Positions 27,764 through 38,645 of a stretch of DNA of 64,000 nt are shown here, one piece after another; the stretch's first letter is position 1; each line of letters begins with the position of its first letter. The notes under the pieces were generated by a model. It worked only from the letters and a program-made list of their open reading frames with translations. It was not told where the DNA came from and did not search any database. Source of the stretch: JACVRW01 sp963808775 (GTDB taxonomy: Bacteria > Actinomycetota > Thermoleophilia > Solirubrobacterales > Thermoleophilaceae); contig CAWEGR010000005.1 of the NCBI GenBank assembly GCA_963808775.1, forward strand, positions 124,001-188,000, read 5' to 3'. Made by a program: the position numbers and the translations under genes.

Positions 27764-29911
27764 ATGGCGACTCCGAACACCCCGCGCGTGCTCGCGATCG
27801 ACGCCGGCGGGACCATGACCGACACCTTCATCGTGGACGAGACCGGCCACTTCGTCGTCGGCAAGGCGCAGACGACGCCCGAGGACGAATCCGTTGGGCT
27901 CATGGAGTCCGCCGAGGACGCGCTGCGTCAGTGGGACTCGAGGCCCGAGGAGGGCTTCCCGCAGATCCAGTCGGCCGTCTTCTCGGGCACCGCGATGCTC
28001 AACCGCCTGCTCACCCGCAGCGGACAGAAGGTCGGGGTGATCGTGACGGCCGGGCAGGAGGACGCGCTGCAGATGGAGCGCGGCATCCAGACCTACCTCG
28101 GCTACTCGTACGCCGACCGCCTCCACATCGCCACGCACCATCACAACGAGCCGCTCGTGCCGCGCGAGCGCGTGCAAGGGCGTCCGCGGCCGCATCGACC
28201 TGTTCGGCGCCGAGGCGCTGCCGCTGCGCGAGGAGGACGCGCGCAACGCCGCGCGCGAGCTGCTCGACGACGGCGTGCAGGGCATCGTCATCAGCCTCAT
28301 CTTCAGCTACCGCAATCCCGCTCACGAGGCGCGCGTGCGCGACATCGTCGAGGAGGAGAAGGCGGCGCGCGGGCTCAACGGCAGCTGCCCGGTGTTCGTG
28401 TCGAGCGAGCTGTATCCCTCGCGGCGCGACTTCCCGCGGCTGAACACGACCGTCATCGAGGCCTACGCCGCCGAGCCCTCGCGCGGGACGCTGCGCGCCG
28501 TGCGCGACCGCACCAGGGAGCGGGGCGCCGGCTTCGAGCTCCGCGTCATGGCCTCGCACGGGGGGACGATCTCGATCGACGCCGACCAGCTCGCCACGAC
28601 GCTCGTCTCCGGCCCGATCGGCGGCGTGGTCGGCGCGAAGTGGCTGGCGGATCACATCGGCCTGAACAACGTCCTGTGCACGGACATCGGGGGCACGTCG
28701 TTCGACATCGCGCTCCTGACCGGCAAGCGCTTCGAGGTCACGACGACGCCGGACATGGCGAAGTTCCTGCTCAACATGCCGCTCGTGCAGATCGACTCGG
28801 TCGGCGCCGGCTGCGGGTCGTACGTCCGGATCGACCCGAACGCGCGCCGGCCCGAGATCGGCCCCGACTCGGCCGGCGCCATGATCGGCACCGCCTGGCC
28901 CGAGGGGGGCGTCGACACGGTCTCGATCACCGACCTCAACCTCGTGCTCGGGCGGCTGAACCCCGACTACTTCCTCGGCGGCCAGGTGCAGCTCGACATC
29001 GAGCGCGCGCGCCACGAGGTGCGCCGACAGGTGGCGGACCCGCTCGGGCTCGGCGTCGAGGAGGCGGCCGCCGGCGTCATCGAGCTGTTCGAGGCCTCGC
29101 TGCGCAACGAGGCGGTCGGCCGCATCCTCGGCAAGGGCTACAGCCCGGCGGACTACACCCTGCTCTGTTACGGCGGCGGCGGGCCGCTGCACGTGGCGGG
29201 CTACACGGCCGGGGTTCCCTACCAGCAGGTGCTCGTGCCGGAGTGGGCGGCCGGGTTCAGCGCCTTCGGGTGCGCGTGCGCCGACTTCGAGTACCGCTTC
29301 GACCAGCAGGTCGACCTGCCGCTGCTGCCCACCGACAGCGAGGACGCGCAGGTCGGGATGGGCTCGCTGCTCACGCAGGCCTGGCGCGGGCTCGAGGGGC
29401 GCGTGCGCGCGGAGTTCGAGAAGTCGGGCTACAGCGCCGGCGACGTCTCCTTCACGCACATGGTGCGCATGCAGTACTACGGCCAGCTCGTGGACATCGA
29501 GTTCGACGCTCCGACGGCCGCGATCGAGACGCCCGAGGACATCGCGGCGCTCAAGGAGACCTTCGAGCAGGTCTACACGCGCATGTACGCGCGCGCCGCC
29601 TCCTCGCCGGAGCTCGGCTACCTGATCGCCAAGGCGATCGTCACGCGGCTCGGTCCCGATCGAGAAGCCGACCCTCCCGCAGATGGACCGGGTCGAGGGC
29701 TCACCGCCCGTCAAGGCGAGCCGCGACGTGTGGTGGAGCGAGGGCTTCGTCGGCGACCGACGTCTACGAGATGGACGACGTGCGCCGCGGCCACGTGATC
29801 GAGGGCCCGGCGGTCCTCGAGGCCGAGTCCACCACCTTCCCGGTGCCGCCCGACCGCCGTGCGTCGCTCGACGAGCACGGCATCTTCCACCTCGAGAACA
29901 AGGGGGCCTGA
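27764..29911 (+). CDS. acxA: Acetone carboxylase-like subunit, hydantoinase A/oxoprolinase family (three frameshifts)
   Basis: About 715 residues, the length of AcxA, which hydrolyses ATP to activate ketone and bicarbonate. The actin-like ATPase start is VLAIDAGGTMTDTFIVDETG; later come ASHGGTISIDADQL, VLCTDIGGTSFDIALLTGKRF, SVGAGCGSYVRIDPNARRPEIGPDSAGA and LCYGGGGPLHVAGYTAG. The GPDSAG and ELGYLIAKAIVTR segments match ketone carboxylases better than hydantoinases. Indels near 28175, 29655 and 29752 split the frame; the joined C-terminus ends HVIEGPAVLEAESTTFPVPP. It is followed 3 bp later by the partner subunit. Confidence 0.8.
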   Translation: MATPNTPRVLAIDAGGTMTDTFIVDETGHFVVGKAQTTPEDESVGLMESAEDALRQWDSRPEEGFPQIQSAVFSGTAMLNRLLTRSGQKVGVIVTAGQEDALQMERGIQTYLGYSYADRLHIATHHHNEPLVPRERVQGRPRPHRPVRRRGAAAARGGRAQRRARAARRRRAGHRHQPHLQLPQSRSRGARARHRRGGEGGARAQRQLPGVRVERAVSLAARLPAAEHDRHRGLRRRALARDAARRARPHQGAGRRLRAPRHGLARGDDLDRRRPARHDARLRPDRRRGRREVAGGSHRPEQRPVHGHRGHVVRHRAPDRQALRGHDDAGHGEVPAQHAARADRLGRRRLRVVRPDRPERAPARDRPRLGRRHDRHRLARGGRRHGLDHRPQPRARAAEPRLLPRRPGAARHRARAPRGAPTGGGPARARRRGGGRRRHRAVRGLAAQRGGRPHPRQGLQPGGLHPALLRRRRAAARGGLHGRGSLPAGARAGVGGRVQRLRVRVRRLRVPLRPAGRPAAAAHRQRGRAGRDGLAAHAGLARARGARARGVREVGLQRRRRLLHAHGAHAVLRPARGHRVRRSDGRDRDARGHRGAQGDLRAGLHAHVRARRLLAGARLPDRQGDRHAARSRSRSRPSRRWTGSRAHRPSRRAATCGGARASSATDVYEMDDVRRGHVIEGPAVLEAESTTFPVPPDRRASLDEHGIFHLENKGA

Positions 29912-29914
29912 GCC

Positions 29915-32711
29915 ATGGCCACGATCGACAAGGTACGCGCGCTGGAGCCCCGCGAGCGGGGCCCGATCGGGTGGGAGGGGCAGACGCTCGCGGAGATGCT
30001 CGCCCGGTCCGAGGAGCTGTTCGCGGCCACCGGGTACTACCACGGCCTCGAGCAGCTTCCGCTCAAGGATGCCGACCCGCTGCACTTCGAGAAGCTGTTC
30101 GCGCGCGTGCGCGGCGGCATGGTCACGGCGCGCGAGACCGCGCTGAACATCTCGGCATCCCCGATCGTGCGCGAGCTCGGCGAGATCTGCTTCGCGCTCT
30201 ACACGCCCGAGGGCGACAACGTCGCGCTCAGCACCGGGATCATCGTCCACGTCCACACGATGAGCGAGGCCATCAAGTTCATGGTCCGCAACGGGTGGGA
30301 GGACAACCCCGGGATCCAGCCGGGCGACATCTTCGCCAACAACCAGCCGACGATCGGCGACGTCCACAACGCCGACGTCCAGACGTTCGTCCCGATCTTC
30401 CACGAGGGCGAGCTGATCGCCTGGGCCGGCGGGGTCATCCACGTCATGGACATCGGCGCCTCGACGCCGGGCGGGGTCTGCGTCGCGCCGACCACGCGCT
30501 TCGACGACGGCATCGACCTGCACGCGATGAAGATCGGCGAGAGCGACACGATCGCGCAGTGGCACACCAAGCGCGTGTCGATGCAGAGCCGCGCACCCGG
30601 CCTCTACCTGCTCGACGAGCGCACGCGCCTGGCGGGCTGCCACATGATCCGCGACGCGGTCGAGCGTCTCGTGCTCGAGGAGGGGCCGGACACGGTCAAG
30701 CGGTTCATGCGCGAGGTCGTGGAGGACGGCCGGCGCGACTTCAAGACGCGCGTGCGCGGCATGCTCGTGCCGGGCCGCTACCGCGCGGTCGGCTTCAACG
30801 AGGCCCGCTACGCCGACAAGGTCAACCTGCCGCGGCGTGCGCAGCGCGACCAGATCCAGCACGGCCCCTACGAGGCGGTCGTCGACCGCGACGGGCGCTG
30901 GACGACCGACCTGCGCGGCGCGTCCGCCTGGGGCTGGCACTCGTTCAACGCGACGCCGGCGGCCCAGCAGGGGATGCAGTGGATCCTCTTCACGCAGACG
31001 CTGATCTGCAACGACAAGGTCAACGACGGCGCCTACTACGCCACCGAGCTGAAGCTGACCGAGGGCTCGTGGGCGGACCTGGGCGAGGCGCCGTGCTCCT
31101 CGTCGTTCCCGTGGATGCCGATGTTCTGCACGTCGGTCGGGTACCTGCGCGCGGTCTCGCGCGCGCTGCAGTCGCGCGGCTACATCGAGGAGGTCGTCGG
31201 CACGTACACGGTGCCCGGCAACGTCGCCCAGGGCGGAGGCATCGACCAGTACGGCCAGATCTCGGGCTTCATGAACTTCGAGATCGGGGCGCAGGGGCAG
31301 GGCGCCAAGTACGTCCTCGACGGGCTCGACTACGGCGCGGCCGTGTTCAACCCCGAGGGCGACATGGGCGACATCGAGATGTGGGAGCTCGTCAAGCCGA
31401 TGCTCTACCTCGGGCGCCGCATCAAGCCCAACACGGGCGGATGGGGCAGGCACCGCGGCGGCTCGTCGTTCGAGACCCTGCTGCTCGTCCACGGCACGCC
31501 GGACTTCGAGATCGAGAACATCGGCGCAGGGGGGATGTTCACCTCGCCCGGCCTGTTCGGCGGCTACCCGGCCCCGAGCGCGTACGTCCACAACGTCTTC
31601 GACTCCGACATCTACGAGCGCGCGGCGGCCGGCGAGGCGTACCCCGTCGCCGACGTCAGCGGGGAGGACCCGCAGCTCAACGTCGTTCGGCGGCGAGCAC
31701 ATGCTGAAGCAGGACCCCTACACGATGATGCTGCCCGTCAAGAGCGGCGACCTGTACCTGTCGACGGGGCGCGGCGGCGGCGGGCTCGGCGACCCGCTGC
31801 TGCGGCCGGAGGCGGCGATCGAGGCGGATGTCGCCGGTGGCCATCTGCAGTCGCGGTACGCGGAGAAGGCGTACGCCCACGGGCGCGCCGACCGCGCGGC
31901 CGAGGCGGCCCGGCGGCTCGAGCGGGCGACGCCCGCGAAGGACTGGTGGGCCGCGCAGCGCGAGCGGGTCCTGGCTCAGGACCTGATCGAGCCGGTCAAG
32001 GTCATGTTCAGCGAGTCGATGCGCCTCGAGCCGGGCTGGGCCGCCGAGTACCGCGGCTTCTGGGACCTGCCGGAGGACTTCGACTTCGACGTGGTCACCC
32101 CGACGGTGCCCGTAGGGCGGGCCGCGCCGGGCAGGGTCACGCCGGAGGAGTCGGTGGCCGCGTTCCTGGCGGCGTCCGAGGTCTACAGGGCGGCGGACCA
32201 CGTTCAGGTGCCGGTCACGACGCAGATGACGAAGGAGACGCTGGCGGACCTGCTCGACGAGAAGCTGAGCCGTCGCGCCGTCAAGGACATCCAGTCGGGG
32301 ATCAAGGACCCCGACCGGTTCGACCTCTGGGTCGCTCTGCTGCAGGAGCGCGCGGACCACGACGACCCGATCGTGCTGCCATACGGCGAGGGGATGAACA
32401 TCGTCCGGCGCCGCTCCGACGGCGAGCTCGTGATCCGGACGGACGCCGGCGCCGACCTGTGCCGCTGGGACGAGAACTGGAAGCTCCACGTGCCGATGTT
32501 CGTGCGCGACACCGACGCCCTCTACGAGGAGATCTACCCGAAGCTCGGGCATCCGGACGGCGACTGGCAGGAGCTGCGCGAGTTCTACTGCCCGGTCTCG
32601 GGCCGCCTGCTCGAGACGGAGGCGGTCCCGCCCGGCTATCCGGTCATCCACGAGTACCTGCCGGATCTGACCGGGTTCTACGAGGGCTGGCTCGGGCGCG
32701 AGCTGCCGTAG
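29915..32711 (+). CDS. acxB: Acetone carboxylase-like subunit with fused gamma-like domain (AcxB-AcxC; one frameshift)
   Basis: About 931 residues after joining frames at an indel near 31685. Residues 1 to about 745 are hydantoinase B/AcxB-like: GGMVTARETALNISASPIV, IVHVHTMSEAIKFM, DIFANNQPTIGDVHNADV, SAWGWHSFNATPA. The last 175 residues match the separate AcxC gamma subunit: TKETLADLLDEKLSRRAVKDI, KDPDRFDLWVALLQER, ENWKLHVPMFVRDTDALYEEIYPKLGHPD and ETEAVPPGYPVIHEYLPDL. The cysteine pairs expected in AcxC are mostly gone: TDAGADLCRW and YCPVSG keep one Cys each. Fusion fixes the beta/gamma ratio, while loss of zinc ligands suggests altered chemistry or substrate. Confidence 0.8.
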
Positions 32712-32719
32712 GGGGTCCC

Positions 32720-33475
32720 ATGTACGAGGTAACCGGCACGGCTCTGGTCACGGGCGGCTCGCGGGGCATCGGGCGCGCGAGCGCGCTCCGGCTCGCGGGG
32801 GCGGGCGCGGACGTCGCGATCACCTACGTCGAGAACGAGACCGCCGCGAACGCGACGGCGGAGGAGATTCGCGCGCTCGGCCGGCGGGCGCTCGTGGTGC
32901 AGGCGGACGCTCTCGACCCCGACGCGAACGTCGCGGCGGTGCGCGCGGCCGCAGAGGAGCTCGGCAATCTGCGCACGGTCGTCTGCAACGCCGCGAACGG
33001 GACGTTCGGGGCGATCGACGAGCTCACCGTGGAGCAGTGGGACGACACCATGGCGATGCACTCCCGCGCCCTGCTCGTGCTCGCCAAGGAGGCGAAGGGC
33101 CCGATCGAGTCGGCGGGCGGAGGCTCGATCGTCGCGATCTCCTCGCTCGGAGCGGAGCGCGTCTTCGGCGCCTACGCGTCGTTCGGGGCCGCGAAGGCCG
33201 CGATCGAGCAGCTCGTCAAGTACCTCGCCGTGGAGTACGGCCCTGCCGGCATCCGCACGAACTGCGTGTCGGGCGGCATCGTCCTCACGGATCTCTTCAA
33301 GGCGATCCCCGGCTGGGAGGACATCGCCGCGGCGGGCGCCGAGCGCTCGCCGCTCGGGACGGTGCTCGACCCGGAGGACGTGGCGGACGCCGTGACCTTC
33401 TTCGCTTCGGACGGAGCCACGAAGATCACCGGCCAGACGCTCACGGTCGACGCCGGCTACCTGCTTCCCGGCTGA
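32720..33475 (+). CDS. Enoyl-ACP/enoyl-CoA reductase, FabL-type SDR
   Basis: 251-residue SDR. The coenzyme motif is TALVTGGSRGIGRASALRLA. The active site reads YASFGAAK, i.e. Tyr-x6-Lys as in enoyl-ACP reductases, not the YxxxK of ketoreductases. VSGGIVLTDLFKAIPGWEDI and ITGQTLTVDAGYLLPG also match FabL (enoyl-ACP reductase III). It follows acxBC by 8 bp, so it may act on an unsaturated intermediate of the same pathway rather than in fatty-acid synthesis. Its TGA abuts the convergent nitroreductase stop as the palindrome TGATCA. Confidence 0.82.
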   Translation: MYEVTGTALVTGGSRGIGRASALRLAGAGADVAITYVENETAANATAEEIRALGRRALVVQADALDPDANVAAVRAAAEELGNLRTVVCNAANGTFGAIDELTVEQWDDTMAMHSRALLVLAKEAKGPIESAGGGSIVAISSLGAERVFGAYASFGAAKAAIEQLVKYLAVEYGPAGIRTNCVSGGIVLTDLFKAIPGWEDIAAAGAERSPLGTVLDPEDVADAVTFFASDGATKITGQTLTVDAGYLLPG

Positions 33476-34114
33476 TCACCAGCTCTCCCAGTGGATCACC
33501 TCCTCGGGCTCTGGCCTGAGCGCCGGCTTGAACTCGTCGCCGAGCGTGTGCGCCACGGGTGACACGGAGCAGATCGTGACCTCGTCGTACGGGATCCCGA
33601 CGATCTCCGCAGTGCGCCGCTCGTCGCGCAGCAGCATGCCCGTCCAGCAGGTGCCGAGCCCGTGGAGGCGGGCCGCGAGCATGAACGACCACATGGCGGG
33701 GTGGACGCTCGCGGCGAGGTTGACAGCTCGGTACGCGGGCTCGCCGTCGACCCGTCCCTGGCTGCAGGCGAGCACGATCGCGGGCGCCCGCTCGAAGTTC
33801 TCTGCCAGGTGGTCGGCCGAGCGCGCGGTGCGCTGCTGCTGGGCGTTGCGTGCCTCCGCGCCCTTGTCGACGCTGCCGATGTATCCATCCGACTCGCGGT
33901 AGCGCGCGTACGCGTCGCGGTAGGCCTCGCCGAGCTCGCGCCTGCGCTCCTCCTCCGTGACGATCACGAACTGCACGGGCCAGCGGTTCGACCCCGAGGG
34001 CGCCTGCAGCGCGATCTCGACGCAGCGCTCGAGCAGCTCGCGCTCCACGGGCCGCGAGAAGTCGAGCCGCCTGCGCACGGAGCGCGTCGTGGTGAGCAGC
34101 TCCTCGGGGGTCAC
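33476..34114 (-). CDS. Nitroreductase-family FMN oxidoreductase
   Basis: 212-residue nitroreductase-fold protein. TTTRSVRRRLDFSRPVERELLERCVEIALQAPSGSNRWPVQFV is the FMN-binding N-terminus, and SFMLAARLHGLGTCWTGMLL lines the dimer/FMN site. The GTG at 34114 overlaps the carboxyltransferase TGA (GTGA). Last gene of the 9-kb minus operon; likely substrates are quinones, enones or nitro compounds. Confidence 0.87.
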   Translation of the reverse strand: MTPEELLTTTRSVRRRLDFSRPVERELLERCVEIALQAPSGSNRWPVQFVIVTEEERRRELGEAYRDAYARYRESDGYIGSVDKGAEARNAQQQRTARSADHLAENFERAPAIVLACSQGRVDGEPAYRAVNLAASVHPAMWSFMLAARLHGLGTCWTGMLLRDERRTAEIVGIPYDEVTICSVSPVAHTLGDEFKPALRPEPEEVIHWESW

Positions 34115-35569
34115 CGGCGCAGCTCCATCGCCCAGCGCTCCGTCTCGACGTGCACGTACGGGGTTCCGAGCGTCCCGATCAGCGCGCGCAGCTCCTCGAT
34201 CTCGTCCGAGTCGAGCGGGTAGTCGCGCCGCACCGGGCCGGCCGCCTGCATCGCCTCGATGTCGGACTCGGGGATGCAGCGCCTTCAGGATCAGCAGATC
34301 GTCCTCGCCGGGCCGCGTCCCGTAGCGGGCGCGCAGCTCCTCCAGCGTCGGCTGCTCGGGCGGGCTCGCGATCACCCGCTCGGCCGAATCCACCTGCATG
34401 ATGCGGTCGAGCACGTCCGCGTCGATCGGCGCCGGCGGCTCGCCGTAGTGGCCGGCCGCGTAGGCCACCACCTCGTCCGGCACGATCCGGTAGCGCTCGC
34501 CCGTGACCACGTTCAGCACGGCCTGGGTGCCCACGAGCTGGCTGAGCGGAGTGGCCATCACGGGCCAGCCGAGCTCGCGCCGCACCTCGCCCGTCTCCGC
34601 CAGCACCTCCTCGATCCGGTGCGCCATGCCGTGCTGCTCGAGCTGCGCGCGCAGCGTCCCGAGCATGCCGCCCGGGACCTGGTGCGTGACGTTGAACAGG
34701 TCGTACTCGCTGACGGCGTCGACGAGGTAGCCGGCGGCGTGGCCGACGCGCCGGAAGTGCTCCTCGACCGGCGCCAGCAGCGACCTGTCGATCCGGTGCG
34801 TGCAGCCCATCAGCTCGAGGTTGCGGACCACGCTCTCCGTCGACGGCGTCGAGGGCCCGTTCGCCATCGAGCGGCTCGCCGTGTGCAGCACGTGGATCCC
34901 GTGCCTGACGGCCTCGACGTACGTGAGGCCGGACATCCCCATCAGGTTGTTCGAATGGATCTCGACGGGCTTCGGGCTCGCCGCCGCCACGATCGCCGGC
35001 ACGAGCGCGCGCAGGCGCTCGACGTCGAGCACGCCGGCCGTGTCGTAGAAGAGCACGCCGTCGATCTCCGGCACGGCCGCGATCTCGGCCGCCTTGCCGG
35101 CGAGGTACTCGTCGGTGTGCACCGGCGAGACGGTGTAGAAGACCGTGCCGACCACCTCGGCCTCGTACTCCTTGGCGATGCGCGCCAGCCGGGCGAAGTT
35201 GTCCACGCCGTAGAGCACGTCGTAGATCCAGAACGAGCGCACGCCGTGCTCGCAGAGCCGCCGGATCCAGAGGTCCATGAGCGCGTCGGGGGAGACGCCG
35301 AACGAGATGCAGGCGTTGCCGCGCATGCCGCCGCGCATCGGCGTGCGCCGGATCGCCCGCCGCAGCAGGTCGAGGCCCTCCCAGGGGTTCTCGCGGCAGT
35401 ACTTGACGAGCACCTCCATGAACGAGCTGCCCGCGGCGTCGATGACCTTGAAGCCGGTGCGGTCGAGCGTGTCCGCCACCGGCAGCGCCATGCCGGCCTG
35501 CATGCGCATGCCCCAGAGGCTCTGCTGGCCGTCGCGCAGCGTCGAGTCGAGCAGCTCAACGTGCGGCAT
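34111..35569 (-). CDS. Pyruvate carboxyltransferase-like (oxaloacetate decarboxylase alpha/5S-type) DRE-TIM barrel enzyme (one frameshift)
   Basis: About 485 residues related to the carboxyltransferase subunit of biotin enzymes. LLDSTLRDGQQSLWGMRMQ matches the DSTxRDxxQS metal-site start, IDAAGSSFMEVLVKYCRENPWE follows, and GGMRGNACISFG is typical. The metal motif, usually HTHD, reads EIHSNNLMGM. There is no biotinyl (BCCP) domain at the C-terminus. The frame breaks near 34275 and resumes ESDIEAMQAAGPVRRDYPLDSDEIEELRAL, the usual PYC C-terminal region. No biotin carboxylase gene is in the window, so the CO2 donor or acceptor is unknown. Confidence 0.78.
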
Positions 35570-37090
35570 CGCCCACCGCCGCGGCGCGCAGCTCCCGCTT
35601 CAGCACCTTGCCGGCGGAGTTGCGCGGGAGCTCCTCCACGAGCACGTACTCCTTGGGGCGCTTGTGGCGGGCGATCGAGTCGAGGCAGCGCCGGTCGAGC
35701 GCCTCCTCGTCGACAGCCGCGCCGGCGGCGACCACGAACGCGACCACGCGCTCGCCCCACTCGGCGTCGGGCAGGCCCACCACCGCCGCCTCGGTCACGG
35801 CGGGGTCGAGCAGCAGCACGTCCTCGACCTCGCGCGGGTAGACGTTGTAGCCGCCCGTGATGATCACGTCCTTGGCGCGGTCGGCGAGCGTCAGCCGCCC
35901 CTGGTCGTCGAAGCGCCCGAGGTCGCCCGTGTGGAGCCAGCCGCCGCGGAGCGTCTCGGCCGTCGCATCGGGCCGGTCGAGGTAGCCCGCCATCACCGTC
36001 GGCCCGTCGACCACGACCTCGCCGATCTCGCCCGGCGCCAGCTCGCGGTCGTCAGGGTCGACCACCCGCACGCGGGTCGCGAAGCGCGCCACGCCTACCG
36101 AGTGCAGCGCGTCCTCGTCGCCGGCGGCCACCGCTGCGCCGATCGCCTCCTTGCCGTGGGCCGTGATCGTGCAGGGCGTCTCGCCCTGCCCGTATCCGTT
36201 CCAGAGGCAGGGCCCGAAGGTGGCCACGCCGTCGCGCAGGTCTGACGGCAGCACCGGCGCGGCCCCCACGAGGATCGTGCCGAGCCGCTCGGGCGGCACG
36301 CTTCCGGCCGACGGGTGGGCGGAGAGGCGGCGCAACAGGGTCGGCGGCACGAAGAAGCTCGAGCGCTCGGCCGGCGGCGAGCAGGTCGAGCAGCTCGCCG
36401 GTGTCGTAGCCGCCCGAGGGCGTGAGCACCTGGGCCGCGCCGCGAGCGATGAAGGGGAGCGCCATCAGTCCCGAGGCGTGGCTCAGCGCCGCCACGTGCA
36501 CGATCGAGTCGGACGGGGTGACCCACGCGGCGTCCGCCAGATACGCGGCGGCCATCGCGAACAGGTTGCCGTGCGTGAGGCGGGCGCCCTTCGGCGCGCC
36601 GGTGGTGCCGGAGGTGAAGAAGATCCAGGCGTCGTCCGTCTCCGCGCGCCGCAGCGGCTCGGCCGGCTCGCTCCGGAGCAGCGCGGCCTCCTCCTCGTCG
36701 CCGAGGGCGAGCACGCGCACATCTCCGCTGAGCTCGGCGAGCGGCGCCGCCTCGTCCTCCGTGGCGAAGCAGAGGCGCGCGTGCGAGCCGGTGACGATCG
36801 CGGCCGCCTCGCGCGGATGCAGGCGGCTCGAGACGGGCACCGCGACGCCGCCCGCGGCCCAGATCGAGAACAGGACCTCGATGTAGGCCGGGTGGTTCGC
36901 CGCGTACAGCACGACGGCATCGCCCGGCCCGATGCCGTGCAGCTCGCGCAGCCCGGCGGCGCGGCGCGCGACGGCCTCGCGCAGGCCGGCCCAGCTGCGG
37001 ACCGGCCGCGTCGCCCACCAGCACGGCCGGGCGCTCGGCGCTCCATTCGGCGGGGCCGTCCAGCAGCCCGGCGAGGTTCGCGCCGCTCAT
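35556..37090 (-). CDS. Acyl-CoA synthetase, AMP-forming (two frameshifts)
   Basis: About 512-residue ANL-superfamily ligase. Motifs are WIFFTSGTTGAPKGARLTHGN (P-loop), YGQGETPCTITAHG in place of YGxTE, GGWLHTGDLGRFDDQGRL and RNSAGKVLKREL with the catalytic Lys. Indels lie near 37010 and 36370. It starts at ATG 37090, 37 bp after the unknown protein, and overlaps the carboxyltransferase start by 14 bp. It would convert a carboxylate, perhaps the product of the carboxylation step, into its CoA thioester. Confidence 0.83.
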
Positions 37091-37127
37091 CCGCTCCGCG
37101 CTCCCCTCGCCCGGCTGCCGGGGCTGC

Positions 37128-38634
37128 CTACGCCGCCGCCACGGGCTCTGACGATCCGCGGGCGGCGGCGTCGAGCTCGGCGGCCTTCGGGTCGTCCGGG
37201 TGGTGCTTGACCCAGGTGTCGTCGTCGTAGTGGCGCAGGTCGTGCACGCGCGAGCTGAACTCCCGCGCGGCGGCGTTGCACTCGTCCTGGGTCAGCTTGC
37301 CGCGCGTCGTCGTGTACTTGGCCGTCTTCGCGGGCAGCGACGTGCTGCCGCCGCGGATCGGCCCGACGCCCTCCGTCCACTCGTCGTCCTCGAGGATCGA
37401 GTAGGGGATCGGCGTCCACATGTCGCCGCGCTCGCCCGAGTACTTCGCCATGTGGTGCTCGCTCTCGTTCTGCGAGGACATCGACACGAGTCCCACGATC
37501 TCGGCGATCAGCGATCCGCCGTACTCGTCGTTCATGAGCGGCTTGAAGCGCTGGCAGCGCTCCTCGACCGTGAACCAGTCGTCCTGCTCGTACACGCCCG
37601 CGAAGTGCGCGAGGTCCTTCTGGGTCCCGTAGTAGACGAGCAGGCCGGCGTCGATCATCTGGTCGCGCGTCCAGCCGGCCATCATCTTCCACATTCCGGC
37701 CGTGGCCTCTTCCATCTGCTCGCGCGTGTGGTCGAGGTAGTCGGCGAGGTCCGACGCGTTGTCCATGTGGACCGGGATGAAGCCGTCGGAGAGCCAGTCG
37801 CTCGTGTAGAGGCCGACCGCCACGATGTTCGCGGCGTCGTAGGACGGGGTCGCCTCGAAGCTGCCCCAGTCGTCGACCATGTTGAAGTGGGTGTCCTTCA
37901 TGATCACCGGGACGCGTGAGGTTGTTGTGCTCGATCCCGGCGGCCACGCCGTCCATCCACGGGTAGTCGCATTCGGCCAGGTCGACGGCGTCGCGGACGA
38001 GCATCTCGTGCCCGGACTTCGTCTTGTACGGGCCGTTGTTGCAGAACGACAGCCGGCACTCGCAGTGGCTGAGGAAGCCGTAGGCCGACATCGCCGCCAT
38101 GAAGCGCCCGAACGCCGTGTGCAGCTTGTCACCGGGCGAGACGCCGATCGCGGCGTCCTCGAACGCCGACGTCTGGCGCGCGGTGTGAACCTGGTCGCGC
38201 TGATTCGCGTCGCTCGGGATCACGTGGGCGTGCGAGCGGTGGTACGACAGGTTGAGCCGGCGCCCGAAGTCGAGCACGAACATCACGTCGTCGATCGCGT
38301 CGGTCGGCTTCAACATGCCCATGTCGAGCAGGATCTGGCGGCCGCCCATGTAGAACTGCGGGATCAGGCCCATCGAGATCGTGTTGACGTACGCCCCGAC
38401 CTGGCGCGCGCGGTCGCCGATCTCCTCGGCCGGCATCGCGGCGTCGATCTTCCGCATCAGCTCGGGCCAGCGGTACCAGGCGTTGATGTAGGAGAGCGAG
38501 ATGTACGGGTTGACCGGGAACAGCTTCGACTCCTGCACCGTGCGCGTCGTGCACTGGAAGAAGAAGGAGTCGGCGGCCTTCTGGCGATATTCGTTCGCCT
38601 GCAGCAGTTCGAGATAGCTGTGCTTGCTTGGCAT
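37128..38634 (-). CDS. Unrecognised ~500-residue protein of the phosphotransfer operon (one frameshift)
   Basis: I do not recognise this protein. It starts MPSKHSYLELLQANEYRQK and is rich in aromatic residues and His: SYHRSHAHVIPSD, SHCECRLSFCNN, MKDTHFNMVDDWGSFEATPSYDAAN and SEHHMAKYSGERGD. The Cys/His clusters could bind metal. There is no signal peptide or membrane segment. An indel near 37917 splits it after IEHNNLT. A GAGGGGGAAATCG ribosome-binding site precedes ATG 38634, which lies 11 bp after the swivel protein. By position it could be the substrate-binding partner that replaces the missing PEP/pyruvate barrel of the dikinase-like protein, but that is inference. Confidence 0.72.
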
Positions 38635-38645
38635 CGATTTCCCCC

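Noticed and set aside
26452..27903. Upstream start of the PucR gene at 27903
   Set aside because: It would run through the intergenic palindrome and into acxA; the leaderless GTG at 27663 fits better.
27764..32711. Calling the pair hydantoinase/5-oxoprolinase HyuA-HyuB
   Set aside because: Subunit lengths and the AcxC-like C-terminal domain fit ketone carboxylases better; hydantoinase B proteins lack that domain.
33476..35569. A single 697-residue fusion of carboxyltransferase and nitroreductase
   Set aside because: The shared frame arises from an indel near 34275. Correcting it gives a normal carboxyltransferase C-terminus and stop, with a GTGA overlap to a separate nitroreductase.
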